A stretch of 5,685 nucleotides of DNA from JAWLFI01 sp041685645. Lineage in GTDB: Bacteria > Bacteroidota > Bacteroidia > Chitinophagales > Saprospiraceae. The translations under genes were made by a program, and so were the position numbers. The stretch is taken from assembly GCA_041685645.1 (NCBI GenBank), contig JAWLFI010000159.1, positions 1 through 5,685 on the forward strand. Reading direction: 5' to 3'. Within the stretch, counting starts at the first letter, position 1. Every line of letters begins with the position of its first letter. The notes under the pieces are model-generated. The model worked only from the letters and a program-made list of their open reading frames with translations, had not been told where the DNA came from and searched no databases. Positions 1-5,685 of the stretch are shown here, piece after piece.

Positions 1-206
1 CCTCTATTGTCTGGATCTGAAGCAAGCTTTTAGGGTGATGCCGCGACCTTCAAAACCCACATCTTCATCCTGCCCACACCCCAATTCTCTTTCCATCCCT
101 TCCCTCCCTAAAAAATATTCTCATCCCGCCGTGCCCTCCATAAACCAGTGGGAAGGAGGGGGCATGGACCCGGGATCCTTTACAGAATACGGTACCGTGC
201 AGGAAA
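1..206. other. Non-coding stretch, pyrimidine-rich on the + strand
   Basis: No convincing gene. Frames open at the left edge end at a TGA (18-20) and a TAG (31-33), so a + strand gene could finish there, but ten codons or fewer are not enough to call one. The third + frame stays open to 277 but gives a low-complexity Pro/Ser-rich peptide. Positions ~48-140 are dominated by C and T, interrupted by an A-run near 111-116. A weak stem can form between 131-139 and 155-165, and ACGGTACCGT at 189-198 is a 10-base palindrome. No promoter could be assigned with confidence. Confidence 0.5.
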
Positions 207-238
207 GTAGCTCATTGCGGGTCGTAGCCCGCAATGAG
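207..238 (+). repeat. GTAG-flanked perfect 11-bp hairpin (REP-like)
   Basis: CTCATTGCGGG (211-221) is the exact reverse complement of CCCGCAATGAG (228-238), with a six-base loop TCGTAG. The tetranucleotide GTAG lies directly at the 5' foot of the stem (207-210), the arrangement seen in REP sequences handled by RAYT-type (TnpA-REP) transposases. The match to REP architecture is visual; no RAYT gene is in the window and no second copy is seen. Confidence 0.5.
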
Positions 239-291
239 GTTGAGGCTCAAAGGACTAATATCCACCCTCCCTTGTGATAGCGCTGCAAAGG

Positions 292-338
292 GTGCCACGA
301 CTGCCGGTGGCACGCAGCCACAGGCAGGCGAGGCAGTC
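292..338. other. Overlapping, mutually exclusive hairpins
   Basis: Three pairings compete. GTGCCAC (292-298) pairs with GTGGCAC (307-313). CTGCC plus GTGGC (301-305, 307-311) pair with GCCAC plus GGCAG (317-321, 323-327) across one mismatch and a five-base loop. GACTGCC (299-305) pairs with GGCAGTC (332-338). Part of this arises because GGCAG occurs twice, at 323-327 and 332-336. The arrangement could switch between folds in RNA or simply reflect repeated palindromic units. Confidence 0.5.
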
Positions 339-339
339 A

Positions 340-354
340 CCCCCGCTGGGGGGG
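340..354. other. Short G/C hairpin
   Basis: Five C residues (340-344), the loop GCT (345-347) and seven G residues (348-354) form a compact stem of five G-C pairs. It continues the hairpin series and has no T-run after it. Confidence 0.45.
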
Positions 355-385
355 ACCGAATGAATATGGAGCCCGAAGCATAGCG

Positions 386-413
386 CCCCGTAACGCCCGA
401 GGGCGTTACGGGG
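386..413. repeat. Perfect 13-bp inverted repeat upstream of the M1 gene
   Basis: CCCCGTAACGCCC (386-398) is the exact reverse complement of GGGCGTTACGGGG (401-413), separated only by GA, so the whole 28 bases are palindromic apart from the centre. As RNA or single-stranded DNA it would form a 12-bp stem with the tetraloop CGAG. It lies about 93 bases before the ATG at 507 (48 before the ATG at 462). No T-run follows on either strand, which argues against a Rho-independent terminator; a repeat, protein-binding palindrome or leader element is possible. Confidence 0.7.
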
Positions 414-452
414 ATCACCCAAATCATTAATAAAAAGGAATGAGAAGCGGTA

Positions 453-464
453 AGGGGAGTGATG
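453..464 (+). promoter_or_regulatory. Possible ribosome-binding purine run at an alternative M1 start
   Basis: A purine run AAGGGGAG (452-459) abuts the in-frame GTG at 459 and ATG at 462. It resembles a Shine-Dalgarno sequence but lies only about two bases from the ATG, closer than is normal, and Bacteroidota seldom depend on such sites. It is recorded because it is the only sequence support for the longer form of the M1 peptidase over the preferred start at 507. Confidence 0.25.
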
Positions 465-506
465 GAAATACAACTACCTTCGGGGAGAATACGTATTTTT
501 GGGCTT

Positions 507-560
507 ATGAAATACACCCTCCTTCTCTTCCTATTGCTGCCGGGGCAGCTTCTTCCTGCG
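507..560 (+). other. Signal peptide of the M1 peptidase
   Basis: The first 18 residues from the ATG at 507 have a short start (Met-Lys), a hydrophobic core of Leu and Phe, and Leu-Pro-Ala just before Gln19, which fits signal peptidase I cleavage. There is no Cys at the cleavage point, so it is not a lipoprotein signal. The mature enzyme is expected in the periplasm or outer membrane. Confidence 0.75.
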
Positions 561-3467
561 CAGACCAGGCATGTGCAGCAGGAAGTGCAGTATGACATCC
601 GCGCTACGCTAGACGAAAAACGGCATGAGTTGCAGAGCCAAATGCAGATTACATACATCAATCACTCGCCGGACAGCCTGACGTTTATCTATTTTCACCT
701 TTGGGCGAATGCATACAAAGATCGAGGTACTGATTTTGCTCAACACCAATTAAAAAGGGGGAATTTAGCGTTTCATTTCAGCTCTGAAGAGGAGCGGGGC
801 GGCTATCGGGACCTCGAATTTAGATCCGGGGAAAAGATACTTGGCAGAGAGGACACGCAACATGCCGATGTGGAAAAATTATTATTGGATCGTCCGCTAG
901 GGCCCGGAGATACCCTTTTGCTCGATGTGGAGTTTCGCCTTCAAATACCAAAAAGCTTTTCGCGATTCGGCAGGACGCCGGAGAGTTACCAATTCACCCA
1001 GTGGTACCCCAAACCGGCCGTATATCGGGATCAGCAATGGCAGCTGCTCCCCTATCTTGATCAGGGTGAATTTTTTAGCGAATGGGGGCAGTTTGAAGTG
1101 ACCTTAAATGCGCCGGCGGACTATCTGGTGGCGGCGACGGGGCAGGCGCCAAAGCAACAGCGGGAGCGCCTGATTCGGGTGGCTCAGTCCAATCAGTATT
1201 ATGATGAATACCTTTCAGAAAACGAAATGCCGGAGCGGCTGAACTGGCACTTTGAAGCGCGGCAAGTTCATGATTTTGCTCTGTTTTTAGATCGGGGGTT
1301 TCGGGTGGATCATGAGAAAGCGCTCGTGGCCGGGGGGGACTCCATCGATATTTGGGCGCTCTATACGCGCAAACAAGATAAACTCTGGTCGAACGCCACC
1401 ACTTATTTGAAGCGGGCGATAGACTTTTACTCCCGAGAGATTGGCCCCTACCCTTTTCCGCAAGTCACGGCCGTAGAGGGTGCACTCTCCGCCGGGGCGG
1501 GCATGGAATACCCCATGATTACGATTATTGGAGAGTCGGAGAACGCCAAAGAGCTGGATCGCGTCATCACGCACGAGGTCGGGCACAATTGGTGGTACGG
1601 TATTTTAGCCAGTAATGAGAGAACGGAGGCCTGGATCGATGAAGGTCTCAATAGTTTTTACGAACAGCTCTACATGGATCAGCACTACGAGACGCCCAAA
1701 ACCCGGCTGGACAATTATTGGACTGATCGGCAGACGGGAGATGCCTACCCCATATTCTGTCATCAAGTGCACAGACACCATTGGCAAGCTCCGGGGCTGC
1801 GCGCCGAAGAATTTACGGATATCAATTATTATCTGGCGAATTATTACTGGCCTGTTGGCACCTTTATGCACTTGAGGGACTACATAGGAGAGGAAAATTT
1901 TCGGGCCGGGATGCAAAAATTCTACCAACAATTTTCATTTTCTCACTTTTCGGGTGCAGAGCTTCAGGAGTTCATGGAATCTGAATGGGAGGTGGATCTC
2001 CATTGGTTGTTTCAGAAGGGAGTCGAAGAAGGATTGGCTCCCAATTACGAATTGAGTTCTGCAAGATTCACAGATTCGAGTTGGTCGATTACGGTCGCCA
2101 ATGATACGGAGGTGCCAGCGCCCGTAAGCCTGGGGTATTTCACAACAGATAGTTTTGTGGTTGTGGACTGGAATGATGGCTTCACCGGAGAAAAGACGTT
2201 TGATCTCCCTGAAATCTCTCAGGCTGAAGCCATTGTCCTCAACGGGCGCCAGCATCTGATGGAGTCAGACTATTCCGACAATCACTATCGCATGAACAGC
2301 AGCACCTACCATTGGAAAAATTGGAGAGTGGGACTGCTCACAGACTTTACCGCCACTCACCAATACCAAATATTTTTACTCCCCACGGTGAGATACAATA
2401 CTTACGACCACTTACAGGTCGGGGCTACCATGCACAATCTGACCATTCCAGGTTCTGCCTTTCAGTATTATGTACAGCCTTTAATTCAGCCCTTTTCCGG
2501 TGCCTTTTCAGGAGCAGGGCGCGTCCGATGGAGTCGGGATTTGTTGTCACGGCAGTCCTCTGCTTTACATCTCCGCCTCGGCTCCGATTTTCGCAGATTC
2601 GCCTACGATGAATCAGAGGAGAACATTCACCGCTACAACAAGTGGAGTCCCTACTTGCAATTGGATTATTCGGGACCGCCGGAAAGTGAGTCGCGGCATC
2701 GCCTGGAGTTTCGAACCCATCACATCCATCAATCCCAGGCAGCTCCAGACCGCAGTCTGGGCAAAAACTATGTGATAGGAGACCTCTTCTATCTCGGGGA
2801 ATGGGACCACCCTCTTTCCAGCAGCTCTGTTGAGCTGATGGGGACGCTATTACCGGATCATCAAAGATTGTGGACTAAATGGAAATATAGCCGAAAATAC
2901 CGTTCAAGCTCACGCATCAGTGCCACCTTTTTTGCCGCCTGGATTCCGAATAACTACGAATCGATACCGCGAGCGGCTCGCCTGCAGGCCGGACTTTTTT
3001 CCGGAAGTCAGGATTTTCGGTTTGACGGGCACTGGCTCGGGCGCTCGGCTCCTCCGGGCAGGGGGCTCGCCGGCCTGCAAAGCTCGCTGCGGGAGGGAAC
3101 GTTAAAATCTCCTCTCGCTCAGGCTTTTGAGCTCGAGTTTCTTAGTACTGTAGAATTGCGAATAGAGTCCCCTTGGTCCTGGTTGCCCATAGCGTTGTAC
3201 ACAGATCTGGGGTATATCAACGGGCTTCAGATTGACAGTCAGGAAAAAATTGAAGATCCCTGGCTATTTAGCCCGGGACTCAGTCTTACCTTCTTTGACC
3301 GAAGCTTTGAAGTCCATTTTCCGCTCGGTTTTTGGGATAGTAAGGTCTTACAAAATAACCGCCCTTCATATTACGATAGCTGGGACTGGCCGATTTACCT
3401 CAGCTTTAGTTTTCAATGGAGTAAGGATGCCTTTTTTGAGAGCCCCCGTTCTTTTATTGGGCTTTAG
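507..3467 (+). CDS. Exported M1 family zinc metallopeptidase with C-terminal beta-barrel-like domain
   Basis: Predicted zinc aminopeptidase of the M1 (gluzincin) family, 986 residues from the ATG at 507. Residues 1-18 form a signal peptide (MK, a Leu-rich core, then LPA before Gln). Residues ~22-511 are the M1 part: the WYPKPAVY signature at 166-173, substrate-binding GAGMEYP at 330-336 (Tyr where classical GxMEN has Asn), and HEVGH at 356-360 followed after exactly 18 residues by the third zinc ligand Glu379 in DEG. Glu357 is the expected general base, and Tyr446 or Tyr447 the likely transition-state tyrosine. Residues ~512-585 resemble a small beta-sandwich. Residues ~604-974 show many alternating, aromatic-flanked beta-strands, suggesting an outer-membrane barrel (inference). 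An in-frame GTG at 459 and ATG at 462 would add 15-16 residues before the signal peptide; I prefer 507 because MKYTLLLF is a standard signal start. The catalytic assignment is secure; natural substrate and barrel are not. Confidence 0.93.
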   Translation: MKYTLLLFLLLPGQLLPAQTRHVQQEVQYDIRATLDEKRHELQSQMQITYINHSPDSLTFIYFHLWANAYKDRGTDFAQHQLKRGNLAFHFSSEEERGGYRDLEFRSGEKILGREDTQHADVEKLLLDRPLGPGDTLLLDVEFRLQIPKSFSRFGRTPESYQFTQWYPKPAVYRDQQWQLLPYLDQGEFFSEWGQFEVTLNAPADYLVAATGQAPKQQRERLIRVAQSNQYYDEYLSENEMPERLNWHFEARQVHDFALFLDRGFRVDHEKALVAGGDSIDIWALYTRKQDKLWSNATTYLKRAIDFYSREIGPYPFPQVTAVEGALSAGAGMEYPMITIIGESENAKELDRVITHEVGHNWWYGILASNERTEAWIDEGLNSFYEQLYMDQHYETPKTRLDNYWTDRQTGDAYPIFCHQVHRHHWQAPGLRAEEFTDINYYLANYYWPVGTFMHLRDYIGEENFRAGMQKFYQQFSFSHFSGAELQEFMESEWEVDLHWLFQKGVEEGLAPNYELSSARFTDSSWSITVANDTEVPAPVSLGYFTTDSFVVVDWNDGFTGEKTFDLPEISQAEAIVLNGRQHLMESDYSDNHYRMNSSTYHWKNWRVGLLTDFTATHQYQIFLLPTVRYNTYDHLQVGATMHNLTIPGSAFQYYVQPLIQPFSGAFSGAGRVRWSRDLLSRQSSALHLRLGSDFRRFAYDESEENIHRYNKWSPYLQLDYSGPPESESRHRLEFRTHHIHQSQAAPDRSLGKNYVIGDLFYLGEWDHPLSSSSVELMGTLLPDHQRLWTKWKYSRKYRSSSRISATFFAAWIPNNYESIPRAARLQAGLFSGSQDFRFDGHWLGRSAPPGRGLAGLQSSLREGTLKSPLAQAFELEFLSTVELRIESPWSWLPIALYTDLGYINGLQIDSQEKIEDPWLFSPGLSLTFFDRSFEVHFPLGFWDSKVLQNNRPSYYDSWDWPIYLSFSFQWSKDAFFESPRSFIGL

Positions 3468-4722
3468 TCCGCTTTCTCCTCACCCACAAAGTCCGCGCCT
3501 GTTCCCGCTGAACGTATCGCTCTTGAAAGTCTTTGATTTGCTCGCCATCCATCGTCAAATAACCCTCCAGTTCATTGTCTATCAGCCGGGCATCGCCCAG
3601 CGCTTCATAAAAGCCCAAATTTAGGGCTGTGTCCAGCCCCTGAGTCCTGCTGAATAGAATTTGAGAGCGAGTCATTTCAATGGACTTCTTCACTTCTCCT
3701 TCCGTCAGGCTGGAGGGCAACTTTTCCAATTCTTTCCAAATACAATCATGGGCCATCTCCAGGGAGTAGCCCTCATCTATCTTCGCTTCAATAATAAGAA
3801 GGCCCGGTCCAAAATTTCCCGTGACATAGGCATCGATATGGGTAAAAATATCCGTCGCCTGATAGAGTTGCTGAAAGAATCGTGAGGATCTGCCACTAGC
3901 CAGAATATCGGTAAACACATCTGCTAGTTTATAGTCTGGATCAGCTCGTCCGCAAAGGGGGAAGCCCATAAAGAGGGCATCATGTGGCACGTCTTTTTCC
4001 ACTTCAAGAAACAGCTCCCCAGAGCTTGTCAATGGAGTCGTTCCCGGCAGAACAGGTACCTGAGCGTCTCCCGGCAAAGGATCAAAATGGTGCCGAACCT
4101 TATTTTCTATCTCAGCATTTGACAGGGGAGACACAATACTCAATATGGCGTTCGTCGGCTGATAATACTGCCTATAAAATGACTGAATATCCGCTTTATT
4201 CACCGCACGGATGGCTGCTTCCGATGCGCCAATCGTAGGTATGCCGTAAGGATGATGTCCATAAATCAGTGCGTACAAATCATGCCAAACATCACCATAC
4301 GGCAGGTCAATACAGGTTTCGTGAAACTCTTCAACGATCACACTTTTCTCTCGCTGGAATTTCTGAGAATTCAAGCTTAAATTATGCATGCGATCTGCTT
4401 CCAGAAAAAGGCCAACATCGATATTTTCCACGGGCACCACATCAAAATACTGAGAGTAATCGGCATGAGTAAAGGCGTTATTTTCCCCACCCGCATTCTG
4501 CAGCAGATCGTCAAAGTCAGGCACATTAGGCGTTCCTGTGAACATCAGGTGCTCCATCATGTGAGCGATGCCGGATCCCGGGGGCGTATCATTGGCAGAG
4601 CCCACCTGATACAAGATGGAAATATTGGCGAAGGGAGTCATGTGCATAGTGCGGCACACCACCTTTAGTCCATTCTTCAACTGAAAACAATGCAATGCAC
4701 TCATATCTGATTTTGGTTTCAT
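3454..4722 (-). CDS. M16 family (pitrilysin/insulinase-type) zinc peptidase, single-unit form
   Basis: Predicted zinc endopeptidase of family M16, 422 residues, the usual size of a bacterial M16B half-unit. The inverted zinc motif HMMEH is at 54-58, inside the family-typical stretch SGIAHMMEHLMFTGT. The downstream glutamates are in EKSVIVEE (125-132): Glu132 is the likely third ligand and Glu125 the conserved relay glutamate. NNAFTHADYSQYF (81-93) matches the substrate-binding NAxTxxDxTxY region, YGHHPYG (154-160) is also characteristic, and GRSSRFFQQL (277-286) marks the second, non-catalytic domain. All catalytic residues are present. No signal peptide is visible, so it appears cytoplasmic. 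It starts 23 bases after the DUF2490 gene on the same strand. An alternative start is the ATG at 4704 (MSALHCFQL), preceded by an A-rich stretch. M16B enzymes often pair with a second subunit; none is encoded here. The substrate is unknown. Confidence 0.95.
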   Translation of the reverse strand: MKPKSDMSALHCFQLKNGLKVVCRTMHMTPFANISILYQVGSANDTPPGSGIAHMMEHLMFTGTPNVPDFDDLLQNAGGENNAFTHADYSQYFDVVPVENIDVGLFLEADRMHNLSLNSQKFQREKSVIVEEFHETCIDLPYGDVWHDLYALIYGHHPYGIPTIGASEAAIRAVNKADIQSFYRQYYQPTNAILSIVSPLSNAEIENKVRHHFDPLPGDAQVPVLPGTTPLTSSGELFLEVEKDVPHDALFMGFPLCGRADPDYKLADVFTDILASGRSSRFFQQLYQATDIFTHIDAYVTGNFGPGLLIIEAKIDEGYSLEMAHDCIWKELEKLPSSLTEGEVKKSIEMTRSQILFSRTQGLDTALNLGFYEALGDARLIDNELEGYLTMDGEQIKDFQERYVQREQARTLWVRRKRTKAQ

Positions 4723-4745
4723 CCCGAAGATACACTCTATCCTCT

Positions 4746-5564
4746 TTAATATCGCAGTTCTGGTACGCGATCATCAATGGAACGAAAGTCGAAAGACATG
4801 TACACATTAAAGCGCATGATCCATCTGGATCCGTAGTGGGCCCCACTAAAAGACTCCTGTCCTATAGTGTACATCATCCCCCCAGAGAAAGTGAGTTGAG
4901 GTGTGTAGATATAAGACAGAGCGGGAAACAAACGAAGATCCTCCATCGGGTTGTCTATTACAGGACTGCCACTTTGTAAAATCAATTCAATGTCCGGACT
5001 GAAGTACACGGTGCCCGGTTGCAACTCACGGCTATTCAATGGAATTTTCATCAGAAATTTGTATCGGTACCGATTTCTGTAAATATACTCGTCACCGCGC
5101 AAAGGGGTTTTGCTCCAGCGATGTTCAAACCGAAGTCTATGGTAAATATTGAATCGCGAAAAAGGCATGACAAATGTGTATTCATGCCAAAGCCTCGGTT
5201 CTAAAATGAATGTTTTGAAGTCATCATTGCCCGGTTCAGGAGTGAAATCAAATCTCAAAACGCCACCGAAAACCGCCGAGAAGCGCTTATTGGGGATCCA
5301 TTGAATCCCGTGGCGATTATACAATTGCGCCATTCGGCCCAAAAAGGGTACACCGTTGTGTTGGGTACGTCTGAAATGAAACTCTCCCGCCCAAAAGAAT
5401 TTATCACTCAGTCGAAATGTTCCATAGCCACCTAACCAAAGAGAGGTTTCGGGATCGGTAAAGGTCGCTTGATCCGGACGCCCCCCATTTTGTCCGTAAA
5501 GCTCTGTGCCAAAACACAGGAAGACAAAAGAAACCAGGATGATGGAAAGGTAAATCTTGTGCAT
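4746..5564 (-). CDS. DUF2490-like outer-membrane beta-barrel protein
   Basis: Protein of unknown function, 272 residues from the ATG at 5564, matching by eye the DUF2490 family of small, mostly beta outer-membrane proteins. Residues 1-24 are a signal peptide (MHKIYLSIILVSFVFLCF, then ELYG before Gln25). Family-like elements follow: EPRLWHEYT (122-130), YHRLRFEHRW (141-150), and RNRYRYKFLMKIPL (163-176) leading into a plain strand-turn pattern to the C-terminus. Strands alternate charged or polar with aromatic residues, and no hydrophobic helix follows the signal peptide. A longer in-frame start at 5609 would add 15 uncharacteristic residues and overlap the upstream reading frame by 38 bases, so 5564 is preferred; it lies 7 bases after that frame's stop. 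Co-transcription with the downstream M16 gene is likely. The family has no established activity, and I infer only the location. Confidence 0.82.
   Translation of the reverse strand: MHKIYLSIILVSFVFLCFGTELYGQNGGRPDQATFTDPETSLWLGGYGTFRLSDKFFWAGEFHFRRTQHNGVPFLGRMAQLYNRHGIQWIPNKRFSAVFGGVLRFDFTPEPGNDDFKTFILEPRLWHEYTFVMPFSRFNIYHRLRFEHRWSKTPLRGDEYIYRNRYRYKFLMKIPLNSRELQPGTVYFSPDIELILQSGSPVIDNPMEDLRLFPALSYIYTPQLTFSGGMMYTIGQESFSGAHYGSRWIMRFNVYMSFDFRSIDDRVPELRY
5493..5564 (-). other. Signal peptide of the DUF2490-like protein
   Basis: From the ATG at 5564 the first 24 residues have a His-Lys start, a long hydrophobic core of Ile, Leu, Val and Phe, and a short polar end, ELYG, before Gln25 and Asn26. 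Cleavage just before Gln is common in exported Bacteroidota proteins. Cys17 lies within the core rather than in a lipobox, so a lipoprotein is unlikely. Confidence 0.7.
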
Positions 5565-5571
5565 GCTGATT

Positions 5572-5685
5572 TTATTGATCCAAATTGAATTCCAGGTCGA
5601 ACAATTCAATTAATTCTTCGGGAGATTCTCGCTCCCCCAATTCCAACTCCAACTTCTCGGTATCTGCATCCCGCAACTCCAAAAG
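5572..5685 (-). CDS. C-terminal end of an unidentified acidic protein (partial)
   Basis: An open frame enters from the right edge and runs 37 codons to a TAA at 5574-5572. It is strongly acidic (14 Asp/Glu against 3 Arg/Lys) and rich in Leu-Glu pairs, beginning LLELRDADTEKLELEL and ending LFDLEFNLDQ, so it probably forms an amphipathic helical tail. The other two - strand frames close within the same stretch. The stop lies 7 bases before the ATG of the DUF2490-like gene, the spacing expected inside an operon, and this is the main reason for believing the frame. I do not recognise the family from so short a tail. Since the promoter of this - strand unit is not seen, it probably lies beyond the right edge. 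Confidence 0.6.
   Translation of the reverse strand, partial: LLELRDADTEKLELELGERESPEELIELFDLEFNLDQ

Larger units (their letters stand above)
207..420. repeat. Palindrome-dense intergenic element (candidate interspersed repeat or structured RNA)
   Basis: About 210 bases upstream of the M1 gene carry at least four consecutive hairpins: 211-238, a 292-338 group with competing pairings, 340-354 and 386-413. Small palindromes lie at 240-250 (TTGAGGCTCAA) and 279-284 (AGCGCT). Longer-range pairing is also possible, since CACCC at 263-267 or 416-420 can pair with GGGTG at 290-294. The block is richer in G and C than its flanks and has no plausible reading frame. No stem is followed by a T-run on either strand, so these are not classical intrinsic terminators. 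It may be a dispersed palindromic repeat, a remnant of a small mobile element, or a structured 5' leader of the M1 transcript. The sequence alone does not decide. Confidence 0.55.

Noticed and set aside
1..33. Possible tail of a + strand gene ending in TAG at 31-33
   Set aside because: Ten codons at the window edge cannot be told from chance; another frame stops at 18-20 as well.
4..96. Short - strand frame of about 30 codons preceded by a GGGAGGG run
   Set aside because: The purine run is only the complement of the pyrimidine tract, and the peptide has no recognisable feature.
35..277. 80-codon + strand open frame
   Set aside because: Low-complexity Pro/Ser-rich translation, runs into the hairpin at 211-238, has no recognisable domain, and the frame is open also before its ATG.
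386..413. Rho-independent terminator
   Set aside because: The stem is strong but no T-run follows it on either strand.
207..420. Integron attC site, CRISPR fragment, or guide-RNA element of an IscB/TnpB type
   Set aside because: No RYYYAAC/GTTRRRY core pairs, no evenly spaced direct repeats, and no associated integrase, Cas, IscB or TnpB gene in the window. Only a database search could reopen this.
494..501. TATTTTTG, matching the Bacteroidota -7 promoter consensus TAnnTTTG
   Set aside because: No TTTG-type -33 element lies at suitable distance, and the match sits in a T-run; transcription would begin at the ATG at 507, making a leaderless mRNA. Too weak to annotate.
212..661. 149-codon - strand open frame
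   Set aside because: It spans the hairpin block and lies antisense to the signal peptide and N-terminus of the M1 gene; its Cys/Arg-rich translation looks like a shadow frame.
1287..1931. Several - strand open frames of 67-108 codons inside the M1 gene
   Set aside because: They are antisense to the conserved catalytic region, whose + strand translation carries the HEVGH motif and family signatures.

Overview
The window looks like a chromosomal segment from a member of the Bacteroidota. The basis is protein style: an M1 peptidase carrying the WYPKPAVY/YLDQGEF signature common in that phylum, a DUF2490-type outer-membrane protein, signal peptides that end just before Gln or Asn, and start sites without a well-spaced Shine-Dalgarno sequence. 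No ribosomal or other marker gene is present, so a finer assignment (for example to the Saprospiria) would be a guess.

Layout. Positions 1-506 hold no convincing gene. The first ~140 bases are pyrimidine-rich on the + strand. Positions ~189-420 are densely palindromic, with at least four hairpins, including perfect stems of 11 bp (211-238) and 13 bp (386-413). Positions 507-3467 (+) encode a large exported M1 zinc metallopeptidase whose C-terminal ~380 residues look like an outer-membrane beta-barrel. On the - strand, read from the right edge, are the last 37 codons of an unidentified acidic protein (5685-5572), a DUF2490-like outer-membrane protein (5564-4746) and a single-unit M16 zinc peptidase (4722-3454). 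Gaps of 7 and 23 bases suggest one transcription unit. The two strands converge: the M1 and M16 coding regions overlap tail to tail by 14 bp, leaving no room for an intergenic terminator.

How the genes may work together. Two zinc peptidases of unrelated folds, M1 (HExxH) and M16 (the inverted motif HxxEH), lie beside two predicted outer-membrane beta-proteins. Peptide or protein turnover at or near the envelope is a reasonable theme, but a functional link across the convergent junction is not shown. The best candidates for something under-described are the hairpin cluster upstream of the M1 gene, which could be an interspersed repeat or a structured RNA, and the apparent peptidase-barrel fusion. 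I see no CRISPR array, transposase, integrase, tRNA, rRNA or recognisable defence system.
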